DNA of 13,041 bases, from assembly GCA_022578965.1 (NCBI GenBank), contig MU401022.1, forward strand, positions 1-13,041, given 5' to 3'. Numbering within the stretch: the first letter of the stretch is position 1; each line of letters opens with the position of its first letter. Under the pieces are notes generated by a model, which was given only the letters and a program-made list of their open reading frames with translations, was not told the origin of the DNA and searched no databases. Of this stretch, positions 1 to 8,579 are shown in pieces. Position numbers and translations under genes: made by a program. Origin of the DNA: Xylaria sp. FL1777. Lineage: Eukaryota > Ascomycota > Sordariomycetes > Xylariales > Xylariaceae.

Positions 1-29
1 AACTTATATATTAAAAAAAAAAGTATAAT

Positions 30-320
30 ATTTTAATTAATTTAAAAGCATAAGCTAATATAATTTTACTTAAAGTAATAAAACAAAATAAAATTCTTTA
101 AAAATACAAGCAAAAATCTTAAAAAATTAAAAGATTTAATAAAAATACTTTTAACTATAATAATAGTTATATATTTAAAGAAATTAAACCTTTTAATATA
201 TTTATATAAAAATACAAAAAATAAATTATATTAAATATTGCTAATATATTTAATTATAATATTATTTTGGAAATACTATAGCTAAAAACTAGCAATTTTT
301 TAATTTAATAAAAAGCAAAA
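30..320 (+). other. Retroviral-type aspartic protease domain of pol (degenerate)
   Basis: The catalytic Asp-Ser/Thr-Gly-Ala reads N-L-K-A at 39-50, exactly what GA-to-AA and TC-to-TT changes give. About 70 codons downstream, 255-284 reads YNIILEIL*L, matching the YDIILGMPWL-type motif that closes the protease fold in Ty3/gypsy elements, with Asp to Asn, Gly to Glu, Pro to Leu and Trp to TAG. The spacing is normal for the family. The active-site Asp is lost, so the enzyme would be inactive even without the stops. Confidence 0.85.
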
Positions 321-539
321 ACTATTAATTAAAAAAATAAAAAACAAAGCAAAAAAATTAGAAAAATTGCAAAAGAAATTCTAAACGAAATACTAAAAAT
401 ATATTATAAATTTTATAAACTATTTAAAAAAAAAAAAAAAAAAGAACTTTTTAAATATAGCTTATAAAATTACTACATTTTTATTAAAAAGAAATATTAA
501 TTAAAGCTTTATTAAGTATACTATATAAGCTTAAATAAA

Positions 540-1290
540 ACAAACGCTTTATAAAAATATATTTAAAAAAACTTAGCAAAAGAATTTTTAAGAGAATTTT
601 AGTTATTTGTTAAATACTTTACAGTATTAATACTTAAAATAAAAAATAAAAAATAATTAATTAATAAAAAAAAAAAACTAGTATAGCAAATAATAATTAA
701 TTATTAATTATTAAACGTAATTATTATTATAAATAAATACTTTTTTATTTTATTAGTAATTATAAAAAAAAATATTAGCTAAGCAAAATAGTTTATAGTA
801 GTTAATATTTTAAATAAATATTATATTATTAAAATAGCTAAAAGAAAAAAATAAAAAACTGCTATATAAATAATATATAAATTATATAAGTATATAGTTA
901 TGCTATAAAAACTATAAAATATATTAGCTAGCTTTTAATATATAATAATAATAATTTTACAGAAGTTTTTAAATAAGTTTATGTTTATTTATTTAAATAA
1001 TATTTTAATTTATTTTAAAACATTAAAAAAATATAAAAAATATATAACTTAAGTATTAAAAACATTTAAACAAGCAAAATTATAACTTAATACAAAAAAA
1101 TATATATAATATATATAAAAAATTAACTTTTTAAAATTTATAATTACTTTAAAACAAATATAGATTTAATAGTTAAAAATTAATATAATATAAAACTAAA
1201 AAATACTTAATTTAACTACTGTTATAAATATATAATAAGCATTAAGATTTTTAAACTATGTTTAAATATTAATTTAAAACTTTAAAAAAA
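540..1290 (+). other. Reverse transcriptase domain of pol (degenerate)
   Basis: Landmarks in order: NLAKEFLRE (570-596) for the LxKGFIRxS block before the fingers; NY*LLN (699-716) for DYRxLN; FIVVNI (792-809) for the block holding the first catalytic Asp, now AAT at 804; KTA (855-863) for the WKTAF block; VM plus L*N and ASF (897-935) for the MPxGLxNAPAxFQ block; YLNN at 990-1001 for the YLDD active site, both Asp now Asn; and LTTVIN...ALRFLNY (about 1212-1259) for the TVKDVxxFLGFxNYYR connection region. All are in one frame and at the usual spacing. Confidence 0.95.
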
Positions 1291-1339
1291 TGGCATTTTA
1301 TTTTATAAAGTATATAAAAAAAAAATATAAAAGAAAATC

Positions 1340-1760
1340 TTTTTTAATTTTAAAAAAAGCTTAAAAAACTTTTAAAAAACTAAAACTAAAAGTTATTTTT
1401 AATTTTATAGTTAAACTACTTAATTTATAAAAAAAAAAAAAGCTAAAAATAAATGCTTTAAATAGTATAATTATAAAAGTTTTAAAACAATTAAAAAACA
1501 ACAAAAAATGGCACTTAGTAGCTTATTATTTTAAAGCACTACAAAACGTAGCATTATAATACTTTATATATAACAAAGAACTGCTTGCAATTATTATAGC
1601 ACTTAAAAAGTAAAAACTGTTTTTTATAAAAACTATAAAGCTAATTAAAATTTATTTAAATTATTAAAACTTAACGAAATTTATAACTACATAAAAAATT
1701 ACTAAACAACATAAAAATTAAATAGTTTTTTTTTTTAAATTTAACTTTAAAATATGTTAT
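1340..1760 (+). other. RNase H domain of pol (degenerate)
   Basis: KA*KTFKKLK (from about 1356) fits the QxAFExLK linker before RNase H. INAL at 1449-1460 stands for TDAS, with the first catalytic Asp now AAT at 1452. W-H at 1509-1514 followed by VAYY and KALQ fits the WHPVAYYSRAL strand. NKELLAI at 1572-1592 is the best preserved motif of the element and retains the Glu. NY*NLTKF at 1659-1682 fits the DHxNLxxF block. This domain would remove the RNA strand during reverse transcription. Confidence 0.93.
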
Positions 1761-1899
1761 ATTAAAGAAAAAAAAAATATTTAAGCAAACATATTAAGCT
1801 AACAAAGTTAAAAAGGATTTAAAGTTTTAAAAAAAAACATTTAAGTATTATATTCTTAAAAAAATAAAAGCTTAAAAGTTAAAATTATATTTAAAAACT

Positions 1900-2700
1900 T
1901 TATAAATATATAGTTATAATAAGCTTATAACTTAAAAAAGTTAACATAACTATAAAAATACAAAAAATTAAAAAATAATAAGCTAATATATAAATATAAA
2001 GTTTATTTACTAAAATCTTTATAAAACAAATTTATTAAAAAATTTTATGAATATTTATTATATAAATATTAAAAAGCAACAAAAATAGTTTAACAATTAT
2101 AAAAAAAGTACGATTTTTTAAAACTATAAAACATAATTAAATTTATTATAAAAAAGTACAATATTTATAATAAAGCTAAAGCAGCTTAATATAAGCTTTA
2201 TAAATTGCTATAACTTATATAAATACTTAAATAAGCATAGCATATTATTGCTTAAGATTTTATTATAGCACTACTTTTATTAATTAATTTAGTTATAAAA
2301 GTATAATATAATAAAATATAAGTTATTATTAATAGATTTATTAAATATGTTTATTTTTTATTGTTTAAAGGAAATATAACAACTAAATAATTTATATATG
2401 CTTTTATATGCTAATATTTAAATAAGCATAAATTACTAAAGAAAATTGTTTTAAATTAAAATAAATTGTTTATTTTTAAGTTTAAAACTAGCTTTTTTAA
2501 ACTTATTAGTATTAAACTAAAATTTTTAATTATTTATTACTTATAAACAAATAAACAAACAAAAAAACTAAACTAAATACTAAAACAATATTTATAAAAT
2601 TATATTAACTATTAATAAAACAATTAAGTAAAACTATTAATAATAGTATAGATTTTATATAATATATTAATAAACAAAAACATAAATATATTTTTATATA
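1900..2700 (+). other. Integrase zinc-binding and DDE catalytic core of pol (degenerate)
   Basis: KAKAA*YKLYKLL* (2172-2213) matches the CxxCxxxKAxxxKPYGLLQ end of the H2C2 zinc-binding region. DFI at 2256-2264 is the first catalytic Asp block, and here the Asp codon GAT survives. VIINRFIKY (2322-2348) matches VIVDRFTKY. LN*N (2451-2462) stands for the SDR(D/G) block, with the second Asp now AAT at 2454. YYL*TNKQTKKLN* (2535-2576) stands for YHPQTDGQTERxNQ, with the catalytic Glu now AAA at 2562. The second Asp and the Glu are separated by exactly 35 codons, the D-D-35-E spacing of retroviral-type integrases. Confidence 0.95.
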
Positions 2701-2979
2701 AAGCTGTTTATAAATAGTAAGCAACTATTAAAAAATAAAAAAAAACATTAATAAAAACACTTGCTATTTTAACTATAGTACTTTAAGCAAAAACTATTAT
2801 AACAAAAATTAAAACGTTATAAATTAAACTATAATTATGCTTTTAATTTTTATAACAATAGATATTAATATATTATAATAAAAAACAAACTAAAAAATTA
2901 ACCTTTAAAAAAAAAAACAAAGTTTACTTGCTATAACAAAAATAAAATGCAAACATTAATATTTTTTAAATTAAAACAA

Positions 2980-3317
2980 AATAATTAAGTAATAAATTAA
3001 AATTTAAAAAACTTGGCTTTTTTAAAATTAAAAAAGTTATTTTATTTATTAATTATAAACTATTATTACTAAAAAATATATAAATTTACTTTATTTTTTA
3101 CATTTTTTTACTAAAACTAGCACTTATTAAAACATTTATTAAAACATAACTAAAAATAAAAACAAATTAAAACGTTTATAAAGTTAAAAGTATACTAGAT
3201 TTTTATTAAAATAATAATAATCTAAAGTATTTTATTAAATAAAAAAAATATTTATATGCTAATAATACTTAAAAACTTAAAAAACATTTAAAAACTACTA
3301 AAGTAGTTATAAGTTAG
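2980..3317 (+). other. Integrase C-terminal GPY/F module and chromodomain of pol (degenerate)
   Basis: KKLGFFKIKKV (from about 3006) matches the KLGPFxIxKV GPY/F module. It is followed by LLLKNI*IYFIFYIFLLK, which fits the LPxxMxIHPVFHxSLLEP block. YKVKSILD (3177-3200) matches YEVExILD at the start of a chromodomain. LKYFIK*KKY (3222-3251) fits LxYLIKWKGY, and ANNT*K (3258-3275) fits the D-[N/S]-T-W-E-P aromatic-cage strand. Chromodomains at this position define chromoviruses and are thought to steer integration to heterochromatin with methylated H3K9. The cage Trp codons are TAA. Confidence 0.9.
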
Positions 3318-3411
3318 TTTTATTGCTAATACTTTAACTGCTTAAAACTAAAAAAAAAAAGTTAACTTTAAAAAAAGTGCTTAAAAAATCTTAATTAAAC
3401 TTAAATAAAAT

Positions 3412-3663
3412 AGCTTGCGTTGCTTTAGTTTGCTTTTTTTGTTATTTTTGCTTTTTTATTAACGCTTTTTGTTTTTTTTTAATATGCTTTATTTTGTTTA
3501 GTTTATTTAAGAACTAAAGCTTTTACTAAACTATTTTAATACTTTTTGCTTTTAAAAAACGTTTTTGTATATAAAGCTAAGCTAACTTGCTTAAAATAAA
3601 ATTAAAGCTATTTTAAGCTTGTTTTAATTTTTTTTAAACTAAAAATAGCTGTTGTTTTGTTTG
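3412..3663 (-). pseudogene. Minus-strand coding relic directly behind pol, unrecognised
   Basis: Read on the minus strand, 84 codons stay in one frame. The only stops are TAA/TAG, which fit Gln, Arg or Trp positions. The reading starts QTKQQLF, passes LYIQKRFLKAKSIKI and ends with a Lys/Gln-rich stretch close to QKALIKKQK and KQTKATQAI. It looks like a charged, probably helical segment. A poly-T run of 14 (3665-3678 on the plus strand) breaks the frame upstream, and beyond it a T-rich stretch continues to about 3900. The Lys/Gln-rich tail faintly recalls the C-terminal tails of pogo/Fot1-type transposases, but no catalytic motif is visible and I do not assign it. It could also be an antisense shadow or the coding end of another nested element. 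Confidence 0.35.
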
Positions 3664-4118
3664 CTTTTTTTTTTTTTTAAAATAATAGTGTTTAAAAACT
3701 ATATTGTTAATTAAGTTAATTAAAACTTTTAATTTGTTATAAAAGCAACTAATGCATATATATTTAAAACAATAAAACATATTATTTATTATTTTATATG
3801 TTAATAATTAATTAAAGCAGCAAAAGTAAAGCATAACTTTATAGCTAATAAAATTAATAAAAGAAGCAAAAACGAGTTTTTATTTTGTTTTAAATAAGCA
3901 GTTAGTTTTTTTAATGTGTTTTAATATTATAACATATAAAAGAAAAAAAAAAAAAGAATACTTATGGAAAATTATTAAAATAATAATTTTAGAAAAAAAG
4001 AAATAATGTTATAAAATTAGCATAAAAGTAGCTTTTAAAGCGGCTTAATGCTTTTATATATATTTTGCACTTTTTTTTTTGCTAGCTAAAGCTAAAATTA
4101 CATAACAATTTATTTAGT
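3664..4118. other. T-rich stretch without identifiable gene
   Basis: This stretch holds the 14-T run, an A-rich patch near 3942-3956 and a 9-bp AT-only inverted repeat at 3968-3976/3982-3990. No recognisable domain was found on either strand. A minus-strand frame is fairly open around 3800-3900, but I recognise nothing in it. It may include LTR or untranslated sequence of the upstream element. Confidence 0.4.
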
Positions 4119-4218
4119 TTATTAAGCTTATAGTAATTTAAAGCTTATTAAGCTTACAGTAATTTAAAGCTTATTAAGCTTATAGTAATTTAATGCTTAC
4201 TAAACTTGCAGTAATTTA
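4119..4218. repeat. 26-bp tandem repeat, about 3.8 copies
   Basis: Units start at 4119, 4145, 4171 and 4197. Each has the plan TTAYTAARCTTRYAGTAATT followed by TAAAGC or TAATGC. The first three units contain AAGCTT. Most differences between units are C/T or G/A (for example CTTATAG, CTTACAG, CTTGCAG), as expected if an older array was later hit unevenly by transitions. The fourth unit is truncated and keeps the most C and G. The 26-bp period is not a multiple of three, so coding is unlikely. Confidence 0.9.
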
Positions 4219-4364
4219 AAAAAAGTTATTACTTTTTCTACTTTTTTTTTGTTTATATAATTATGCATTTTTTGTATTTAGTTATTTACTTAGTTTTAGT
4301 TTTTTAGCTATTAATTTTTTATAACTGCTAAGCATTAATATATTTATTATTTTTAATTTTTTAA
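4219..4364. other. T-rich spacer, nothing identified
   Basis: AT-only low-complexity sequence between the tandem array and the less-mutated island. No gene or RNA signal seen. Confidence 0.4.
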
Positions 4365-4500
4365 GACCTTTATTAATGCATAGTAGTAAAAGTACTTTAA
4401 AAACCTCTTTAACGGACTACTATTAAAGATTCTATTATTACCTACAAATCAAGACTTTAAAAGCAAACCTGTTATATTAATGTATAATAAGTTTATTATA
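4365..4500. other. Less-mutated island with short inverted repeat
   Basis: Here CC, TC, CG and GG dinucleotides reappear (AACCTC, AACGGAC, ATTCTA, TTACCTAC, AATCAAGAC, AAACCTG), although they are almost absent around it. An 8-bp inverted repeat, ATAGTAGT at 4380-4387 and ACTACTAT at 4416-4423, encloses a 28-base loop. One plus-strand frame (about 4441-4485) is open but short and matches nothing I know. The stretch may be unique sequence or a young insertion that escaped mutation. A tRNA fold was looked for and not seen. Confidence 0.5.
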
Positions 4501-4707
4501 ACTAGCTAATAAATTATATAGCATAATAAATAGCTTTAATAGCGCTATAGCTTTTTATATAATGCTTTAAAAAATTATAGCTATGTTAAAAATACCTTTA
4601 ATTTTTACTATATTATGTTTAAACTTAAAATCGTTATATAACTGTTTAATAAAGCTAAAAACTACTTAAAAAAAACGCCTTATAATTAATATTATATTAT
4701 TTAAAAA

Positions 4708-5030
4708 GTTGTACGAAAAAAAAAAAATTTCCGAAGTATAATAAATTAATAATAAAAATAATCTAGCTAACGCATTTATAAAAAAAACATTAAACCAAGC
4801 ATTAAAAACTCTAATATTTATAAATTAGCTAACTATATAAATAAAAGCATTTATAAAAAAAAAATAAAAACAACTTTTATATAAACAAATTAAAAAAAAA
4901 AGTTAAAAAAATACTTTTGTATAAAAATCGTTATAATAATTATATAATAAGTAAAAAAGCAACAAGCAAATATATTTAATTTTAAAAAAAAACATTAAAA
5001 ACTATAAAACATTGCAAATTTTATATTTTT
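4708..5030 (+). pseudogene. Short A-rich plus-strand coding relic, unrecognised
   Basis: The frame beginning VVRKKKKFPKYNKL at 4708 runs about 107 codons with only TAA/TAG stops, at positions that could have been Gln, Trp or Arg, and ends in a Lys/Asn-rich reading (KSNKQIYLILKKNI). The plus strand is A-rich here, as it is in the proven pol relic, which fits a degraded sense strand. No family motif was recognised and another frame is almost as open, so this remains a weak call. Confidence 0.25.
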
Positions 5031-6360
5031 TTTTGTATAATTATCTTTTAAGCTATATATAAGTGCTTAATATTTTTTTTTATTTTTTTTACTAAACTAC
5101 TATATAATACTTAATTTTTTTTTATTTATTTAAGTATAATAATTGCAATAAATACTATATAATTATTAAACGTACGTAGTATATATATTACTTTAAAATT
5201 TTATTATTTGTTAACAACTTTAAAATAAAAAGCTTTTGTAGTTTATATAAGCATTTTAGCTATATAAAGCAACTATAGTACTATATAACTAAATAAGTAT
5301 TATATAAAAGTAGCTTTTATAACAAATTATTTAAGCTATAATAAAAGCAATTAAAGCACTATATAGAATTTAAACTTTAATATTAACTAAAGGTATTAAT
5401 ACAACTTAAAACTTGTTACTTTTTATATAATAAACAATTATTAACAAACTATTTAAATAATAAGCTATATAAAAAAAAAACAAATATATATATTTATATA
5501 TAGCAACTAAAAGAACATTTAATTGCTAAAATTACTAGTTAGTAGTTATATAACGTTATAATTATTGTTTTAGCTTATAATGTAAAGTTAATAACTATTA
5601 ATGTTATATTATAATAAAGTAGCTATTATATAAGTATATATATATATATATATAAGTATATATGTAAAAATAACTAAATATAAAGCTATTATAAGTATAT
5701 ATATATATGTATAAAATAGCTAATAGTAAAATAAGCAGCTATATAAAATAAAAAGTTTAAAGATATAAAAGTAATAAAAAGCACTACAAAATTTAAGCTT
5801 TTTTTATAAACGAAGCTTAGCTTTTATACTTTAGTATATTATTAAACTTACTGCTATATAAAAAAGGAACCTTTAATTAACCTTAGTGTAAATTGCTTAT
5901 TGCTAATATTTTATTTTATATTATTAGCTAACATTAGTTAGCTATATAATAATAAAAACAAAGAACTTTAATTATGCTAGCAATAATTAAATCGCACGAA
6001 GGTTTAAGTGCTTTATTTAAAAAGCAACTATTTTTAAACCTAGGCTTTATATAACTATAAAGTTTAAAAAAAGCAAACATATAAGCAACTTTTTTTTTGC
6101 AAGAACTAAAGTATTAAATGTTTAACTTTTTATAAAACTATTTTTTTTTATTTCTTTTAAATAACATTATATAAAAAGAATTATAACTAAAAAAAAAGTA
6201 GCTAGTATTAAAATAATTAGTTATTAGTTATAACTTTTATGTATAATATATATAATAAGTTTTATATAAAAATTATTTTATATAAAAGCTATTATATAAA
6301 CTAAAGTAATTTTAGTGTTAGCTTAGCTTATATACTAGCAAAGTTTTTACACATAAAAAA
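5031..6360. other. AT-rich region without recognised gene
   Basis: No domain was recognised in any frame. It contains the (TA)10 tract and nearby copies of an AGCTATTATA-AGTATATA motif (about 5622 and 5683). There is a slightly less-mutated patch at about 5865-6050, with AAGGAACC, TTAACCTT, TCGCACGAAGG and AACCTAGGC. The patch could be a fragment of unique or regulatory sequence, but I see no gene in it. Confidence 0.4.
5635..5654. repeat. (TA)10 microsatellite
   Basis: Uninterrupted TA dinucleotides, followed by AAGTATATATG. A shorter TA tract recurs at about 5696-5707 after the same AGCTATTATA lead, so a segment of about 60 bp may have been duplicated. Confidence 0.85.
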
Positions 6361-7730
6361 GAACTTTTGCTTTATACGAACTTTTTTTTCTTTTAAACAT
6401 ATAAAATATAAACAGCTTATAATACAAAGATTATTATACTTTGTTTTAGCACATATATATTAAACATATAATCGTATAAAGCTGATTTAACATAAGCTAA
6501 AATAAAAATTTTACCTTAAAACTTAAAAATAGTATTAAATATTATTATAAATTTTATATCTTTAATTAAAAATATAACGTTTTTATAGCAAAAACGCAAA
6601 TATATATTACTAAATATTAAAAAAGTTAAAAAGTTAAAAAAAATAAATAATAATAGTACTAAAAGTTATAATAATAATAGTGTTAATAATATAATAAAAT
6701 CTTTTAATTTATAAATAAATATATTTATAAAATTAAAAGTAATATATAATATAAACAATAAAAGTATTTTTAATAAAAGCTATTTTTATATAATTAATAT
6801 AATATTACTTTTTTTTTTACTTTTTAGCTTATATATAAATTTGCTTATAATAAAAAGGTTTATAATATTAAACTTATTTATATTAACTATAATTACTAGT
6901 TTTTATTTTAATAATATAAGTAATTTTATATAAAATTAACTAGTAATAAATATATTATATTTAAAAAAAACATATAAATAAGTTAAAATATAATTAAAAG
7001 CTTATAAATAAATATATATACTTTTAATATTTTTTATATTAAAAACTATTTATAATTATTATAAAGCAATAACTGCTATAATAATTAATAATTTAAAAGA
7101 AAAAAAAAATCAATGCTTTTATTAAGCTGTTTTTAATTATAAACAATAATAAAAAAAAACTTAAGTAGTTAAAAAACATAAGTTTTTATGTGTTAAAAAT
7201 ATATAATTATATATTATTAATAATAATAAGCAATAAAAAGCATTATTAAAAAATAAAAAGCGTTAATTATTAATTAAAGCTTAAAAAAATAAATTAACTT
7301 ATATATAAAATTAAGTTATAACAGTTAAAAAAAAGCTATAAAAAAAAAGTAATAAATAAATAAATAAATTAAGCATATTATACTAAGTTAATAAAAAACT
7401 TACTTTTGCTAAAGGTTTTTTATTAAAGCTAGCAATAACTTAAAAGCATATTATAAGCTTAAATATATAAAAATAATAATAAAATAGCTAAAATAAATAA
7501 AATAAAAATAAATATAAATAATTTTAGTAGTTTTATAATTTATATGTTAATATTACTACTTAATATTAAGCTAATTAATAAAATATTTTAATTATAAATA
7601 GTTAAAACAATAATTAAAGCAGTAATAAATGCAAAAAAACAAGCAATTATAAAGCAGCATTTTTAAACAAAGGTTTTAATCCTAAAATTAGCTCTTTTAA
7701 ATAGCAAAAATAACAATATTAATATAAATA
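6361..7730 (+). pseudogene. Long in-phase plus-strand coding relic, unrecognised
   Basis: The frame with codons starting at positions 1 modulo 3 (6361, 6481, 7168, 7381, 7621 all belong to it) gives protein-like readings over about 1.3 kb. Pieces include KELLLYTN (6361), SYKADLT*AKIKILP (about 6475), a Lys/Asn/Ser-rich tract (about 6625-6710) that was probably acidic before Asp/Glu became Asn/Lys, VKKHKFLCVKN (7168), NKKLTFAKGFLLKLAIT (about 7390) and KAAFLNKGFNPKISSF (about 7663). Stops are nearly all TAA/TAG. The section around 6715-7080 reads as AT noise. The A-rich plus strand and preserved frame resemble the pol relic. I recognise no family; it could be a transposon protein or a duplicated host gene. 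Boundaries are approximate, and one or two separate genes are possible. Confidence 0.4.
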
Positions 7731-7844
7731 ATAATATAAAAAAGTTTAAAAATATTAAAAGTATTAAATTAATGCTATATTAATATATTAATATATAAAT
7801 AAAATATTAAAAATATTAGTATTAAAAGTATTAAAAATATTAAA

Positions 7845-7971
7845 AATATAAACTAATAAAAATATTATTAAAAATATAAGCTAATAAAAGTAATATAAAC
7901 TAATAAAAGTAATATTAAAAATATAAGCTAATAAAAGTAATATTAAAAATATAAACTAATAAAAAATAAAA
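7845..7971. repeat. 28-bp minisatellite, about 4.5 copies
   Basis: Units begin at 7845, 7873 (shortened to 19 bp), 7892, 7920 and 7948 (partial). The core is AATATAAGCTAATAAAAGTAA followed by TATTAAA. The main difference between units is AAGCTA versus AAACTA, a G-to-A transition, plus a 9-bp deletion in the second unit. Simpler AATATTAAAAGTATTAAA-type sequence leads into it from about 7743. Confidence 0.85.
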
Positions 7972-8109
7972 TAAAAAAGTTTAATTACTAAGTTTAAATA
8001 ATAGCTTTAATTATATATAAGCTAATTTTAGCATTTTTATAAAAAACATAGCAAGTTAAAGCATATATACTTTAAATTTAGTATAAATTATATATAAAAC
8101 TAAGTACTA

Positions 8110-8579
8110 CTGTTTTTCGCAAGTTAACTTATTATTTGCAAGTTAATAACTTATATTTATTTTAAGTGCTTTAAATTAAAATAGTTTTTGCGTTTATACT
8201 TCTTTAGCTATACTATTTTTTTACTAATTATAACCTTTTTTACTTCTTTTAATATAAACTTAAAATTTTGGTTTAAAGCAACTATATTAATTTTTTTGCT
8301 TACGTTTTTATTTAAAAAATAATAAACTGTAATTTATTTATGCAGCAACTTTAAATTTGTTTAAAGTTATATTTAATTAATTAATTATTGTATTTTATAT
8401 ATAGTTATATTTTTTTCGTATTTTTTTAACGCTTAGTTTTTGTTGTATTGCATACTATAGATTTTCTGACCGAAATATTATTTTCTTTACTATTGTTTTC
8501 CTTGCGATTATTTCGCTTGCTTGTATAGTTTACTATATTAGCATTTATATTACTTTTTATATTTAAATTAATTAACTTT
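8110..8579 (-). pseudogene. Minus-strand coding relic, unrecognised, Lys/Gln-rich
   Basis: On the minus strand one frame runs about 155 codons with almost only TAA/TAG stops. It reads near YSKLYKQAK*SQGKQ, then KIYSMQYNKN*ALKKYEKNI, then INIVALNQNFKFILKEVKKV and LKKYKRKNYFNLKHLK. The part at 8461-8520 is the least mutated spot of the region (TTTCTGACCGAAA, TTTTCCTTGCGA, TTTCGCTTGC on the plus strand). It converges with the plus-strand relic across the minisatellite. No domain was recognised; a basic, low-complexity region of a transposon or host protein is possible. Confidence 0.35.

Larger units (their letters stand above)
3..3317 (+). pseudogene. pol: pol polyprotein relic (PR-RT-RNaseH-IN-chromodomain), one frame, no indels
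   Basis: All domain landmarks fall on codons whose first base is divisible by 3, so about 1,100 codons kept one frame although the sequence is riddled with TAA and TAG. The changes are transitions: Trp (TGG) reads TAA, Gln (CAA/CAG) reads TAA/TAG, Asp reads AAT, Glu and Gly read AAA, Pro reads TTA or CTA, and His (CAC) reads TAC. Val, Ala and Thr codons are mostly intact. Trp-to-TAA excludes a ciliate-type code with TAA as Gln. In life the polyprotein would have processed itself, copied the element RNA into cDNA and integrated it. The N-terminus (gag side) is missing at the window edge. The original stop cannot be told from mutation-made ones; TAG 3315 and TAA 3327 are candidates. No start codon is assignable. 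Confidence in family and frame is very high. Confidence 0.95.
1..3345 (+). mobile_element. RIP-inactivated Ty3/gypsy chromovirus (LTR retrotransposon), 5'-truncated by the window edge
   Basis: The order protease, reverse transcriptase, RNase H, integrase, chromodomain is that of a Ty3/gypsy element of the chromovirus branch, the group to which fungal elements such as MAGGY and Skippy belong. Gag and the 5' LTR would lie left of the window. The element probably ends soon after the chromodomain: an A-run that could be the remnant of a polypurine tract lies at 3349-3360, and composition flips from A-rich to T-rich near 3410. I could not identify a 3' LTR, because only one end is present and mutation is too heavy to recognise its TG...CA termini. 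The right boundary is therefore approximate. The copy is dead: stops interrupt every domain and most catalytic acidic residues are lost. Confidence 0.92.

Noticed and set aside
506..600. A second frame reading like the RT N-terminal region (ALLSILYKLK... from 506)
   Set aside because: It is out of phase with the rest of pol, while the in-phase frame gives the better NLAKEFLRE match at 570-596. The resemblance is coincidental.
3..3317. Alternative genetic code with TAA/TAG read as Gln (ciliate-like), making pol intact
   Set aside because: TAA also stands at conserved Trp and Arg positions (for example the chromodomain IKWKG and NTWEP blocks), and catalytic Asp/Glu are Asn/Lys. A recoded stop cannot explain that.
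3968..3990. Perfect 9-bp inverted repeat with 5-base loop, possible terminator or hairpin
   Set aside because: It is made only of A and T; many such palindromes are expected by chance in sequence this AT-rich.
4365..4500. tRNA or other structured RNA in the less-mutated island
   Set aside because: No cloverleaf or T-loop (GGTTCRA-type) sequence was found, and the only notable pairing is an 8-bp AT-rich stem.
7743..7971. CRISPR-like array
   Set aside because: Units are contiguous or nearly so without unique spacers of constant length; this is a minisatellite.
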